64,000 nucleotides of DNA from Streptomyces sp. Z26. Its GTDB lineage: Bacteria; Actinomycetota; Actinomycetes; Streptomycetales; Streptomycetaceae. Positions within the stretch are counted from its first letter, which is position 1, and each line of letters opens with the position of its first letter. The stretch lies in contig NZ_RCHV01000002.1 in assembly GCF_003665095.1 (NCBI RefSeq), forward strand, positions 6,266,501-6,330,500, given 5' to 3'. Shown one piece after another: positions 14,788-23,229 of the stretch. Both the position numbers and the translations under genes were made by a program. Below the pieces are notes generated by a model. That model saw only the letters and a list, made by a program, of their open reading frames with translations, did no database searches and was not told where the DNA came from.

Positions 14788-15924
14788 ATGGACCCCCAGC
14801 CCACGCCGTCGCCCACCCCGCACCCGTACACCCCGCGCGCCACCCGCTACTCCGTCCTCGACCGCTCCCTCGTCCGCGAGGGCGACCGGCCGGACGTGGT
14901 GCTGCGCGAGACCGTACGCTTCGCGCGGCAGGTGGAGGAGCTGGGCTACCACCGGTTCTGGGTGTCCGAGCACCACGGCGTGCCCGGCGTGGCCGGTTCC
15001 GCGCCGACCGTGCTGGCCGCCGCCGTGGCCTCCGCGACCGACCGGATCAGGGTCGGTACGGGCGGGGTGATGCTGCCCAACCACCGGCCGCTGGTCGTGG
15101 CGGAGCAGTTCGGGGTGCTGGAGTCGCTGTTCCCCGGGCGCGTCGACATGGGCCTCGGCCGCAGTGTCGGCTTCACCGGAGGCGTACGGCGTGCCCTGGG
15201 CGCGGAGAAGGAGGCGGCCGACCGCTTCGGGGAGCAACTCACCGAACTGCTCGGCTACTTCCACGGCACCGGCGACGTCACCGCGCTGCCCGCCGACGGC
15301 CTGCGGGTCCCCGCATTCGTCCTGGCCACCGGGGCGGGCGCGGACGTCGCCGCCGCGCACGGCCTGCCGCTGGTGATCGGCGGCCCCGCGCGCGACACGG
15401 AGCGGACGCGTGCCGCGATCGACCGCTACCGCGCCGCGTTCCGCGCCCCCGACGACGACGCTCCCGGTGCCGCCGCCCGCCGCCCGTACGTGGTCGTCGC
15501 CGTCAACGCGGCCGTCGCGGCCACCCGCGCCCGCGCCGAACCGCTCCAGATACCCGAGGCGTGGTCGACGGCCGTCTCCCGTACGCGCGGCGTCTTCGCG
15601 CCCCTCGCCACCGCCGCGCGGGTCCTCGCGCACGACATGACCGCGCGGGAGCGGCGCTTCTTCGAGGAGGCCCGCGCGGGCCAGCTGTACGGGACCGCCG
15701 ACGAGGTGGTCGGGGAACTGGAGCGCGTCGTACGGGAGACGGGCGCGGACGAGGTGCTGCTCGCCCTCAACACGCACGACCCGGCGGACCGGCTCGACTC
15801 CTACCGGCGCCTGTCCGCCCGCCTGGGGCTCGGCGGCGTCCCGTACGGGGCCGGGGCGTACGGCGGCGCGGCGTCCCGTACGCCCGTCCCCGGCGCGCTC
15901 GGCGCCCCCGTCAGCGCGGCCTGA
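14788..15924 (+). CDS. LLM-class flavin-dependent oxidoreductase
   Basis: 378 residues of the bacterial-luciferase superfamily. Conserved signposts are ELGYHRFWVSEHHGVPGVAGSAP near residue 60, RIRVGTGGVMLPNHRPLVVAEQFG, and FPGRVDMGLGRSVGF. Family members bind F420 or FMN and oxidise or reduce small molecules; the MsnO8-like subgroup has the same opening motif, and the cofactor here is not certain. The 15 residues before the first strand are Pro/Thr-rich and may be non-native; no good ribosome site precedes the ATG, so a later start is possible. It ends 14 bases inside the convergent carboxyltransferase gene. Confidence 0.88.
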   Translation: MDPQPTPSPTPHPYTPRATRYSVLDRSLVREGDRPDVVLRETVRFARQVEELGYHRFWVSEHHGVPGVAGSAPTVLAAAVASATDRIRVGTGGVMLPNHRPLVVAEQFGVLESLFPGRVDMGLGRSVGFTGGVRRALGAEKEAADRFGEQLTELLGYFHGTGDVTALPADGLRVPAFVLATGAGADVAAAHGLPLVIGGPARDTERTRAAIDRYRAAFRAPDDDAPGAAARRPYVVVAVNAAVAATRARAEPLQIPEAWSTAVSRTRGVFAPLATAARVLAHDMTARERRFFEEARAGQLYGTADEVVGELERVVRETGADEVLLALNTHDPADRLDSYRRLSARLGLGGVPYGAGAYGGAASRTPVPGALGAPVSAA

Positions 15925-17275
15925 TGCCGCGCGCCACCCCCAGCTCCACCAGGTCCTGCGGGCGCAGCCGGAGCTGGTCGGCCGTCGTACGGACGTCGTC
16001 CGCGCCGCGCTTGAGGATGGCGGCGGCGGACTCGGGGGCGATCACCGAGAAGTAGCTGTCCGGCGTGACCCAGGTACGGCCGGGCGCCGCCAGCGCCAGC
16101 GCGCCGCCCGAACCGCCCTCGCCGACGACGAGCGTGGTGACCGGCACGGGGCTGGTCGCCACCGCGTCGAAGCACTCCGCGATGGCGGCCCCGGCACCGG
16201 CCCGTTCGGCCTCCGCGTCGTTCGCGGCGCCCGGCGTGTCCACGAGCGTGAGCACCGGGACGCCCAGCCGCCCCGCCAGCCGGATCAGCCGCGCCGCCGT
16301 ACGGAACCCGGCCGGGCGGGTCGGGGTGCCGCACTGGGCGGCGTACGCGACGGTCGTACCGTCCGGCAGGCGCCCGAAGCCGCAGCGCACCCCGTCGTCG
16401 GTGCCGCCGCAACGGTCCCCGCCGAGGTCCTCGCGGAGCGTGAAGTGCGCGTCGAGGTACGCGTCCGCGCGCGGTCGTCGCGGCGCCCGCGCGCGCGTCA
16501 CCGCGTCCCAGCCCGACGCGGGCAGGTCCGCGTCGTCGCCGAGCGCACGCGGCGGCTCGGCGGCCGCACACCCCGCACCACCCCCGCCCGCACCGCCCCC
16601 GAGCAGCCCCAGCCAGCGCCCCAGCGCGCCGCGCAGCTCCCCGTACGGCACGATCCGGTCGATGTGGCCAGCCGCCAGCTGGCTCTCCGCCGTGTACGCG
16701 TACGGGTCGGCGTCCGGCGGCCGTACGCGCGACCCCGCGAAGCCCACCTGCGCCTCCGGCAGCGCCAAGACGACGTCGGCGCCCGTGCCGAGTGTGGCCC
16801 AGCCGCCGCCGGTCGCCGGGTCGCGCAGCACCGCCGTCTGCGGCAGCCCGGCGGCCCGCGTCAGCGCGGACTGCCGTGCCACACGCTGGAGTTGGGTGAG
16901 GGCGAGCATGCCCTCCTGCATCCGGCTGCCGCCCGTGGCGATGAGCGACACCACCGGCAGCCGCCGCGCGCGGGCCGCCGCGTGGGCGGCCTCGATTCGG
17001 TCGCCGGTCCGCTCCCCGAGGGAGCCGCCCAGGAAGCCGAACTCGAAGGCCAGCAGCACCGCCTCGGTCCCGCCGACCCGCGCGGTGCCGCACACCACCG
17101 ACTCGGACTCGCCGGTACGGGCGGCCGCGCGCGCCCGCGCCTCGCCGTAGCCCGCCCAGCCCAGCGGCCCGTCCCCGGCGTCCCCGGCGGGGAGTCCCGC
17201 CGCCGGGTCCGGCAGTTCGACGAAGTCGTCGCTGAGGGCGGCGACGACCGCGCGCGCGGACGGCCGCTCAGGCAC
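15911..17275 (-). CDS. Fused carboxyltransferase (AccD-AccA-like), orphan
   Basis: 454 residues from a GTG overlapping the matB stop by 8 bases. The first half resembles the biotin-carboxylase-partner beta subunit: LLAFEFGFLGGSLGE, SLIATGGSRMQEGMLALTQL and VGFAGSRV. After a Gly/Ala-rich linker (about residues 224-240) the second half resembles the alpha subunit: LTLVDTPGAANDAEAE, TTLVVGEGGSGGALALA and FSVIAPESAAAIL. The zinc-ribbon of true AccD is absent, and no biotin carboxylase or biotin carrier gene is nearby. Coupling to malonyl-CoA synthetase suggests a role in malonyl/acyl-CoA chemistry, possibly carboxyl transfer or decarboxylation rather than fatty-acid initiation. Confidence 0.87.
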   Translation of the reverse strand: MPERPSARAVVAALSDDFVELPDPAAGLPAGDAGDGPLGWAGYGEARARAAARTGESESVVCGTARVGGTEAVLLAFEFGFLGGSLGERTGDRIEAAHAAARARRLPVVSLIATGGSRMQEGMLALTQLQRVARQSALTRAAGLPQTAVLRDPATGGGWATLGTGADVVLALPEAQVGFAGSRVRPPDADPYAYTAESQLAAGHIDRIVPYGELRGALGRWLGLLGGGAGGGGAGCAAAEPPRALGDDADLPASGWDAVTRARAPRRPRADAYLDAHFTLREDLGGDRCGGTDDGVRCGFGRLPDGTTVAYAAQCGTPTRPAGFRTAARLIRLAGRLGVPVLTLVDTPGAANDAEAERAGAGAAIAECFDAVATSPVPVTTLVVGEGGSGGALALAAPGRTWVTPDSYFSVIAPESAAAILKRGADDVRTTADQLRLRPQDLVELGVARGIRPR

Positions 17276-18731
17276 GGAGGGCCCGTTTCAGCACCTTGCC
17301 CATGTCGTTGCGTGGCAGTTCGTCGCGGAAGCGGACGGTGCGCGGCCGCTTGTGCGGGGCGAGTTGGGCGGCCACGTGGTCGGCGAGCGCCTCCGGTTCC
17401 GGAGGGCTTCCGGTGTCGGCGGGCACGACCCAGGCGACCACCCGTTCACCGAGGTCCGGGTCCGGCTCGCCGGTCACGGCCACCTCGGCCACCTGCGGGT
17501 GTTCGAGGAGGACGTTCTCGATCTCACCGGCGCCGATCTTGTAGCCGCCGCTCTTGATCAGGTCCGTGGCCTTCCGTCCGACGATGCGCACCGCGCCGTG
17601 CGCGTCCCGTGTCGCCATGTCGCCCGTACGGAACCAGCCGCCGTCCGCGAACGCCTCACGCGTCGCGTCCGGCCGGTTCAGGTACTCGGTGAAGAGGTTC
17701 GCGCCGCGCACCTGGATCTCGCCCACGCTCTCCCCGTCCGCCGGAACGGTGTCCGCGCCGGCCTCGTCGACCAGGCGCAGCTCGACGCCTGGCATGGGCA
17801 CGCCCACGCTGCCGGTGGGGCTGTCGCCGTCCACGCGCACGCTGGTGTTCATCAGCGTCTCGGTCATCCCGTAGCGCTCGACGATCCGCTGCCCGGTGGC
17901 GTCCGTCAGCCGCTGGTGGTCGCTCAGCGGCAGCGCCGCCGAGCCCGACACCAGCAGCCGCGCGCCGGAGAGCGCGGCGGCGAGCGCCGGGTCGTCGCCC
18001 ACGGCCTCCGCCAGCCGGTGGTACATCGTGGGCACGCCGAAGAACATCGTGCCGTCACCCGCCAGTTCGGCCGCGACGGCCTCCGTCCCGAACCGGCCCA
18101 GGTGGTGCACGGCGCCGCCGCGCCGCAGCGGCCCCAGCACGCCGAGGACGAGCCCGTGCACGTGGAACAGCGGCAGCGCGTGCACCAGCACGTCCCGTTC
18201 CGTCCACCGCCAGGTGTCCGCGAGCCCGTCCAGGGTGTGCGCGAGGGCGCGGCGCGGCAGGACGACGCCCTTGGGCGGGCCGGTGGTGCCGGAGGTGTAG
18301 ATGATCAGCGCGGTGGCCTCGCCGTCCGGCTCCGGCGGCAGCTCCACCGGGCGGGTGGCGCCCGTACCGGTGGCGGGCGGCGTGCCGGTGACGTCCGTAC
18401 GGGGCAGCGCCGCCAGCTCGGCGGGCAGCTCCGCGTCGGGGGCGGCGAGCACGGTCGCGGGCGCGCTGTCGGCCACGATGTGCGCCAGTTCCCGCCCGCC
18501 GGTACGGGGGTTGACGGGCACGGCGGGGACGCCCGCCAGCAGCGCGGCGACGACGCCGACGGCGGTCTCCAGGGTGGGCGTCGCCCAGACGGCGACACGG
18601 CCCGCGGTACGGATGCGGTCCGCCAACGGGGCCGCCGCACCGGCCAGTTCGGCGTAGGTCAGCGCGCGTTCGCCGAAGCGGAGCGCCGTGTGCGGCGCGG
18701 CCTCGCGGACCGCGGGGAAGAGCGGGGTCAC
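17268..18731 (-). CDS. matB: Malonyl-CoA synthetase
   Basis: 487 residues from GTG 18731, chosen because GGAG lies 7 bases upstream; the length then equals that of characterised Streptomyces MatB (about 485). Motifs of the adenylate-forming superfamily: P-loop LIIYTSGTTGPPKGVV, VERYGMTET, GGWFRTGDMA, GRKATDLIKSGGYKIGAGEIE, and the catalytic lysine in NDMGKVLKRAL. HALPLFHVHGL is typical of MatB. It converts malonate (and methylmalonate) plus ATP and CoA to malonyl-CoA in the cytoplasm, supplying fatty-acid or polyketide extender units. It is the first gene of a two-gene operon with the fused carboxyltransferase. Confidence 0.9.
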   Translation of the reverse strand: MTPLFPAVREAAPHTALRFGERALTYAELAGAAAPLADRIRTAGRVAVWATPTLETAVGVVAALLAGVPAVPVNPRTGGRELAHIVADSAPATVLAAPDAELPAELAALPRTDVTGTPPATGTGATRPVELPPEPDGEATALIIYTSGTTGPPKGVVLPRRALAHTLDGLADTWRWTERDVLVHALPLFHVHGLVLGVLGPLRRGGAVHHLGRFGTEAVAAELAGDGTMFFGVPTMYHRLAEAVGDDPALAAALSGARLLVSGSAALPLSDHQRLTDATGQRIVERYGMTETLMNTSVRVDGDSPTGSVGVPMPGVELRLVDEAGADTVPADGESVGEIQVRGANLFTEYLNRPDATREAFADGGWFRTGDMATRDAHGAVRIVGRKATDLIKSGGYKIGAGEIENVLLEHPQVAEVAVTGEPDPDLGERVVAWVVPADTGSPPEPEALADHVAAQLAPHKRPRTVRFRDELPRNDMGKVLKRALRA

Positions 18732-18866
18732 CCGTGCTCCTTCGCTCTCTGGCATCCGGGCGGCCCGGTGGCTGCCCACGTCGGGTCAGCATCTCACCCG
18801 GCGCGCGCCCGGCGGGTGCGGGGCGGTCCGCGGGGGAGCGGGGGCGGGGCGTGCGCCCGTAAAGTA
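18732..18866. other. Start of 366-base intergenic region between matB and cellulase
   Basis: Divergent spacer 18732-19097. The matB-proximal part holds only its ribosome site and GC-rich sequence with no clear promoter. The cellulase-proximal part carries the operator and promoter listed next and a roughly 170-base untranslated leader (18925-19097) with no open frame I would call a gene. Confidence 0.5.
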
Positions 18867-18915
18867 AGGAAACTTTCCTGTCACTCTTGACGGAGGCGGG
18901 AAACCTCCCTAGCTT
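18867..18915 (+). promoter_or_regulatory. Cellulase promoter with upstream palindromic operator
   Basis: AGGAAACTTTCCT (18867-18879) is a perfect dyad with 6-base arms. Seven bases later comes TTGACG (18887-18892), a 17-base spacer and TAGCTT (18910-18915), a good HrdB-type promoter. The dyad upstream of -35 suggests an activator or a roadblock repressor controlling the endoglucanase. AGGAAA/TTTCCT dyads recur before secreted hydrolase genes in this genus as I recall, but the protein that binds here cannot be named from sequence. Confidence 0.7.
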
Positions 18916-19097
18916 TCACGCCACCCCTCCGCACCAACGGGCCGTCGCACCACACCACTTCCCCCGAGCCCCGCGATGCCGCGGACACCCCGTCCACGGT
19001 GCGGAGACGGCGCCACCCGGTCGCTTCGACACACCCGGCCCGTACGACACCACCGTCCCCCCACAGCACGTCCTTCCCCACAGAGGAGGCACCACCG

Positions 19098-20171
19098 ATG
19101 CACCAACGCGTACTCCGCCGACGGAGCCTGCCGTGGCTCGCGCTCGCGGCAGTCCTCTCGCTCGGCCTCGTCCTCACCCTCCAGGGCCGCTTCCAGGCCA
19201 GCGCCGGCACCGACGGCGTCAGCGGCCCGGACCGCACCGGCGCCCGCGCCGCCGCGCCCGCCGGCTCGGCCGTGGCCGAGAACGGCGCGCTCAGCGTCTG
19301 CGGCGAGAAGCTGTGCAACGAGCAGGGGCAGGCCGTCCAGCTCCGGGGCATGAGCACGCACGGCACGCAGTGGTACGCGAACTGCGTCACCGACGGTTCC
19401 CTCGACGTCCTCGCGAACGACTGGGGCGCGGACGTCCTGCGCGTCTCCACGTACGTCCAGGAGGGCGGCTACGAGACGGACCCGGAGGGCTTCACCCGAC
19501 TCGCCCAGGAGATCGTCGACAAGGCGATCGACCGGGGCATGTACGCGGTCATCGACTGGCACCAGCTGACCCCGGGCGACCCGAACGCCAACACCGAGCT
19601 GGCGAAGCGCTTCCTGACCGACATGGCGACCCGCTACGCGGACCAGCCCAACGTGTTCTACGAGATCGCCAACGAGCCCAACGGCGTCGGCTGGGAGTCC
19701 GTCAAGTCGTACGCCGAGGAGGTCATCCCGGTCGTCCGCGAGCACGACCCGGACGGCGTCGTGCTCGTCGGCACCCGCGCCTGGTCCTCGCTCGGCGTGT
19801 CCGACGGCGCGGACGAGTCGGAGATCGTGAACAACCCGGTGAACGCGGACAACATCATGTACACGTTCCACTTCTACGCGGCGTCCCACGACGACGAGTA
19901 CCTGGACACCCTGTCCCGCGCGGCCGACAGCCTGCCGATGTTCGTCACCGAGTTCGGCACGCAGGACTCCGCGGGCGAGGGCGGCAACGACTTCGACATG
20001 GCGCAGCGCTACCTCGACCTGATGACCGAGAAGAACATCTCCTGGACCAACTGGAACTTCTCGGACGACGAGCGCTCCGGCGCCGTCTTCAACCCCGGCA
20101 GCTGCGACTCCGGCGACTACGGCGACCTCAAGGAAGCCGGCAGCTGGATCCGCGACCGCATCCGCGGCTGA
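19098..20171 (+). CDS. Secreted GH5 endoglucanase (cellulase)
   Basis: 357 residues behind a GAGGAGG ribosome site. Signal peptide: basic MHQRVLRRRS, hydrophobic core LALAAVLSLGLVLTL, with cleavage probably near residues 35-50. The catalytic domain starts at VCGEKLCNEQGQAVQLRGMS and fits GH5 subfamily 2. The acid/base is Glu193 in FYEIANEPNG and the nucleophile Glu285 in FVTEFGTQD. HFYAASHDDEY and WTNWNFSDDERSGA line the cleft. There is no carbohydrate-binding module, so the enzyme is catalytic domain only. It cleaves internal beta-1,4-glucosidic bonds outside the cell. It is monocistronic, with a strong hairpin about 45 bases past the stop. Confidence 0.95.
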   Translation: MHQRVLRRRSLPWLALAAVLSLGLVLTLQGRFQASAGTDGVSGPDRTGARAAAPAGSAVAENGALSVCGEKLCNEQGQAVQLRGMSTHGTQWYANCVTDGSLDVLANDWGADVLRVSTYVQEGGYETDPEGFTRLAQEIVDKAIDRGMYAVIDWHQLTPGDPNANTELAKRFLTDMATRYADQPNVFYEIANEPNGVGWESVKSYAEEVIPVVREHDPDGVVLVGTRAWSSLGVSDGADESEIVNNPVNADNIMYTFHFYAASHDDEYLDTLSRAADSLPMFVTEFGTQDSAGEGGNDFDMAQRYLDLMTEKNISWTNWNFSDDERSGAVFNPGSCDSGDYGDLKEAGSWIRDRIRG

Positions 20172-20216
20172 CCCTCCCGCCCCGGCCGCCGTGCCGGGGA
20201 CACCCACGCGGCGGAT

Positions 20217-20250
20217 CGCGCACACGCGCGGTCCGCCGCGCGTGTGCGCG
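20217..20250 (+). terminator. Hairpin terminator after cellulase gene
   Basis: CGCGCACACGCGC (20217-20229) pairs perfectly with 20238-20250 across an 8-base loop that can pair further (about 15 bp in all). Placed 45 bases after the cellulase stop; it can also serve the convergent ROK gene. Confidence 0.75.
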
Positions 20251-20296
20251 GTGGCCGCTGCCCGCGGGGCCGATGGCCTCCCTCCGCGGTCTCGGT

Positions 20297-20318
20297 GCCC
20301 TCCGCGCGCGCGGAGGGC
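20297..20318. repeat. 22-bp perfect GC palindrome (extragenic element)
   Basis: A perfect palindrome with core CTCCGCGCGCGCGGAG and GCC/GGC ends, in the spacer between convergent cellulase and ROK genes. Followed by GGAGGGCACTTCC, which recurs inverted beside the 8.2 kb copy. Confidence 0.65.
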
Positions 20319-20361
20319 GCCAAGCGTGCGGAAGGAGGGCACTTCCGCCCCTCCCGTACGG

Positions 20362-21588
20362 TCACACCCGCGCGGCCGTCCTGCGTACGCCCTCCGGGCC
20401 CCGGCCCGGCCCGTGCGCCAGCGGGTCGTCCAGCACGGCCCGCACCACGGAGTGCGCCGCGCCCAGCAGCGGCCCCTCCTCACCCGCCGCGGAGACCGTC
20501 AGCTCCGGAATGGCGTCGGGGGCCGCCGTACGTGCCGTCAACTCCCGTTCCAGCGACGGCAGCAGCCACGGCGCCAGCCGGGCCAGCGCGCCGCCCAGCA
20601 CCACCGCGCGCGGGTCCAGCAGGTTCACCGCGCCCGCCAGCGCGACGCCCAGCGCCGTACCCGCGTCGCGCAGCGCGCGCAGGGTGGCGGTGTCGCCCGC
20701 GGCCGCCCGGTCGGCGAGCCGGGTGATCCGCGCGCCCGTGTCCTCGCCGTACGGCAGCCCCGCCGCGCGCAGCACCGCCTCCTCGCCCGCGTACTGCTCC
20801 AGGCAGCCCCGGCCGCCGCACGCGCACCGGCGGCCCTCGGGACGTACCGGCACATGGCCCAGCTCGCCCGCGAACCCCCTTGCGCCGCGCAGCAGTTCGC
20901 CGTCCAGGACGACCGCCCCGCCGATGCCGATCTCGGCCGACACGTGCACGAAGTCGCGCGGCCCGTCGGACGCGCCGAGCCACAGCTCCGCCAGCGCGCC
21001 GAAGTTCGCCTCGTTGTCGACGGTCAGCGGCAGCCCGGCGGGCAGCAGCGGTGCCAGGTCGACGCCCCGCCAGCCGAGGTTGGGCGCGCGCACCACGGTC
21101 GCCGTGCCGCGCGCCACGAGGCCGGGCACCGCCACCGCCAGCCCGGCGGGCCGCAGCCCGGCCTCCGCCGCCTCCGCGGCCACCCGCGCCACCAGGCGGC
21201 CGAGCCGGGCGGCCACCGCGGCCGGGTCGCCGCCGCGGTTCGCGCACGCGGCTGACGCGCGGGCGCGCACCTCGCCGCGCAGGTCGACCGCGCACACCGT
21301 CAGCCGGTCCACGCCGATCTCCGCGCCGATCCCGCACGGCCCCTGCCCGGTCAGCGCCAGCGCGCTGCCCGGCCGCCCCACCCCGCCCGGCCGCCCCGGG
21401 CCCAGCTCCACCAGCAGTTCCGCGCGCAGCAGTTCGTCCACCAGGGTGGACACCGCCGCCCGCGTGAGGCCGATGCGGGCGGCGACCGAGGCGCGGGAGG
21501 CGGGCCCGCCCTCCGCCACGGCGTGCAGGACGCGCGTGAGGTTGCGCCGCCGCATCTCCTGCTGCGAGTTGGGCACGGGGGCTGCCAT
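20362..21588 (-). CDS. ROK-family transcriptional regulator (putative xylose repressor)
   Basis: 408 residues. The N-terminal winged helix includes MRRRNLTRVLHAVAEGGPASRASVAARIGLTRA (residues 12-44), then STLVDELLRAELLVELG. The ROK sugar-kinase-like domain has GIGAEIGVDRLTV and the zinc/sugar-binding blocks GFAGELGHVPVRPEGRRC and CACGGRGCLEQYAGEEA. Regulators of this build sense sugars and repress sugar genes. It lies directly downstream of xylB on the same strand, separated by 114 bases of low-complexity CGGTCGGG-like sequence, so it probably controls the divergent xylB/xylA pair and may be partly co-transcribed with xylB. Confidence 0.88.
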   Translation of the reverse strand: MAAPVPNSQQEMRRRNLTRVLHAVAEGGPASRASVAARIGLTRAAVSTLVDELLRAELLVELGPGRPGGVGRPGSALALTGQGPCGIGAEIGVDRLTVCAVDLRGEVRARASAACANRGGDPAAVAARLGRLVARVAAEAAEAGLRPAGLAVAVPGLVARGTATVVRAPNLGWRGVDLAPLLPAGLPLTVDNEANFGALAELWLGASDGPRDFVHVSAEIGIGGAVVLDGELLRGARGFAGELGHVPVRPEGRRCACGGRGCLEQYAGEEAVLRAAGLPYGEDTGARITRLADRAAAGDTATLRALRDAGTALGVALAGAVNLLDPRAVVLGGALARLAPWLLPSLERELTARTAAPDAIPELTVSAAGEEGPLLGAAHSVVRAVLDDPLAHGPGRGPEGVRRTAARV

Positions 21589-21702
21589 GTGGGTTCTCCG
21601 TAGGGCCGGTCGGGCCGGTGCGGCCGATGGGTCGGTCGGGGCGGACGGTCGGGCGGCCGACGGGCCGTGACCGGTGGGCGGCTGACGGGTCGTCGGCGCG
21701 CC

Positions 21703-23157
21703 CTACGGGCCGCCCAGCAGCGTGTCGGCGCCGGACAGGGTGGCCTCCAGCCGGGCCAGCGCCTCGTCGTCGCGCGGCACCGCCTCGTACGCCGTGCCCT
21801 CCGCCGTGTTCCAGCGCCGGGCCACCGCCCCCGCGTCCTCGCCCAGCAGCAGCGCCGCCGCCTGCGCTGCGGCGCCCAGCGCCACCAGCTCCTGCGCGCG
21901 CGGCACCCGCACCGGGCGCCCCGACAGCCGCCGTACCGTCTCCCGCCAGGCGACGCCCTTCGCGCCGCCGCCGATCAGCAGCAGCGGCTGCGCGTCGGCC
22001 CCGCCGACGGCGGCGCCCGTGCCGTCGTCCAGCACCTTGTCCAGCGCCTGGAGCAGCGCGAACACCGCGCCGTCGTACGCCGCCTGGAGCACGTGCCCGC
22101 CGCTGCTGTCGTGCCGTAGCCCGTGCAGCAGGCCGGAGGCGTACGGGAGCGGGGGTGTGCGCTCGCCGTCGAGGAACGGCAGCATCGTCACCGCGCCGCC
22201 CGCCTCCACCGCTTCCCGGTTCAGCCCGAGGAGGGCGGCGACGCGGTCGACGGCCAGCGTGCAGTTGAGCGTGCAGGCCAGCGGCAGCCAGTCGGTGCGG
22301 GCGTCCGCGAAGCCCGACACGGTGCCGGTGGGGTCGGCCGGGCGGTGCGGCGACACGGCGTACACCGTGCCCGACGTCCCCAGGCTGAGTACCGGCTGTC
22401 CCGGGCGCAGCCCGAGGCCCAGTGCGGCGGCCATGTTGTCGCCGGTGCCGGTCGCGACCAGCGTGCCCGCGGGCAGCGGCAGCCCCTCCCGTACGGTGCC
22501 CGCGGCCTCGCCGTGGCCGAGGACGCGCGGCAGCAGGTCGGGGGAGAGGCCGACGTGTTCGAGCACCCGCTCGTCGTACGCCTCGGTGCGCGACGACCAC
22601 CAGCCGGTGCCGGAGGCGTCGCCCCGGTCGGTGGTGCCGACGCCCGTCAGCCGCTGCGTCAGGTAGTCGTGCGGCAGCCGTACGGCCGCGGTCGCGGCGG
22701 CGGACTCGGGCTCGTTCTCGCGGAGCCAGGCCCACTTGGTGACGGTGAACGCGGGCGGCGGCACGCTGCCGATCCGTTCCGCCCACTCGCCGGGGCCGCC
22801 CAACTCCTCGACGAGGCGGTCGCGTTGAGGCGCGGACCGGACGTCGTTCCAGAGCAGCGCGGGACGTACCGGCCGCCCGTCCGCGTCGAGCGTCACGAGG
22901 CCGTGCTGCTGGCCGCCGACGGAGACGGCCGCCGCCCGCCGCGCGGCGTCGCCGCACTGCGCGAGCGCGGCGCGCAGCGCCTCCCACCACTGCTCCGGGT
23001 CGGACTCGTGGCCCGGTCCGGGCGTGACCTTGTGCGGTGCCTGTCCCCGTGCGACCACTTCTCCGGTGGCGGCGTCGACGACCAGGGCCTTCGTGGACTG
23101 CGTGGAGCTGTCCACGCCTACGACGAACGGTCCCTCGGGTGCGGCCACGGCCTTCAC
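21703..23157 (-). CDS. xylB: Xylulokinase
   Basis: 484 residues from GTG 23157; a GTG three codons later gives MAAPEGPFVVGVD, which aligns better with the N-terminus of Streptomyces XylB, and an ATG at 23190 is also in frame, so the start is unsettled. FGGY-kinase landmarks: VVGVDSSTQSTKALVVD, AVSVGGQQHGLV with the substrate pair WNDVRS, GTGDNMAAALG and the C-terminal LLLIGGGAKGVAWRETV. It phosphorylates D-xylulose to xylulose 5-phosphate with ATP, feeding the pentose-phosphate pathway. It is divergent from xylA over a 72-base region, the known arrangement of Streptomyces xylose genes. Confidence 0.94.
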   Translation of the reverse strand: MKAVAAPEGPFVVGVDSSTQSTKALVVDAATGEVVARGQAPHKVTPGPGHESDPEQWWEALRAALAQCGDAARRAAAVSVGGQQHGLVTLDADGRPVRPALLWNDVRSAPQRDRLVEELGGPGEWAERIGSVPPPAFTVTKWAWLRENEPESAAATAAVRLPHDYLTQRLTGVGTTDRGDASGTGWWSSRTEAYDERVLEHVGLSPDLLPRVLGHGEAAGTVREGLPLPAGTLVATGTGDNMAAALGLGLRPGQPVLSLGTSGTVYAVSPHRPADPTGTVSGFADARTDWLPLACTLNCTLAVDRVAALLGLNREAVEAGGAVTMLPFLDGERTPPLPYASGLLHGLRHDSSGGHVLQAAYDGAVFALLQALDKVLDDGTGAAVGGADAQPLLLIGGGAKGVAWRETVRRLSGRPVRVPRAQELVALGAAAQAAALLLGEDAGAVARRWNTAEGTAYEAVPRDDEALARLEATLSGADTLLGGP

Positions 23158-23229
23158 GCCCCTCTTCCCTCTCGCGGATGTTGCCCGCATACTAGTTTGT
23201 CAAGCCACATGACGAATGGAGGACGGCGG
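23158..23229. promoter_or_regulatory. xylA-xylB divergent control region
   Basis: Only about 72 bases separate the two starts. It contains ACTAGTTTGTCAAGCC (from 23191), with the palindrome ACTAGT. On the minus strand TTCGTC, a 16-base spacer and TAGTAT form a possible xylB promoter whose spacer contains TTGACAAAC. GGAGG (23219-23223) is the xylA ribosome site. A ROK operator most likely covers the ACTAGTTTGTCAA segment, so one site could control both genes. Confidence 0.55.
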
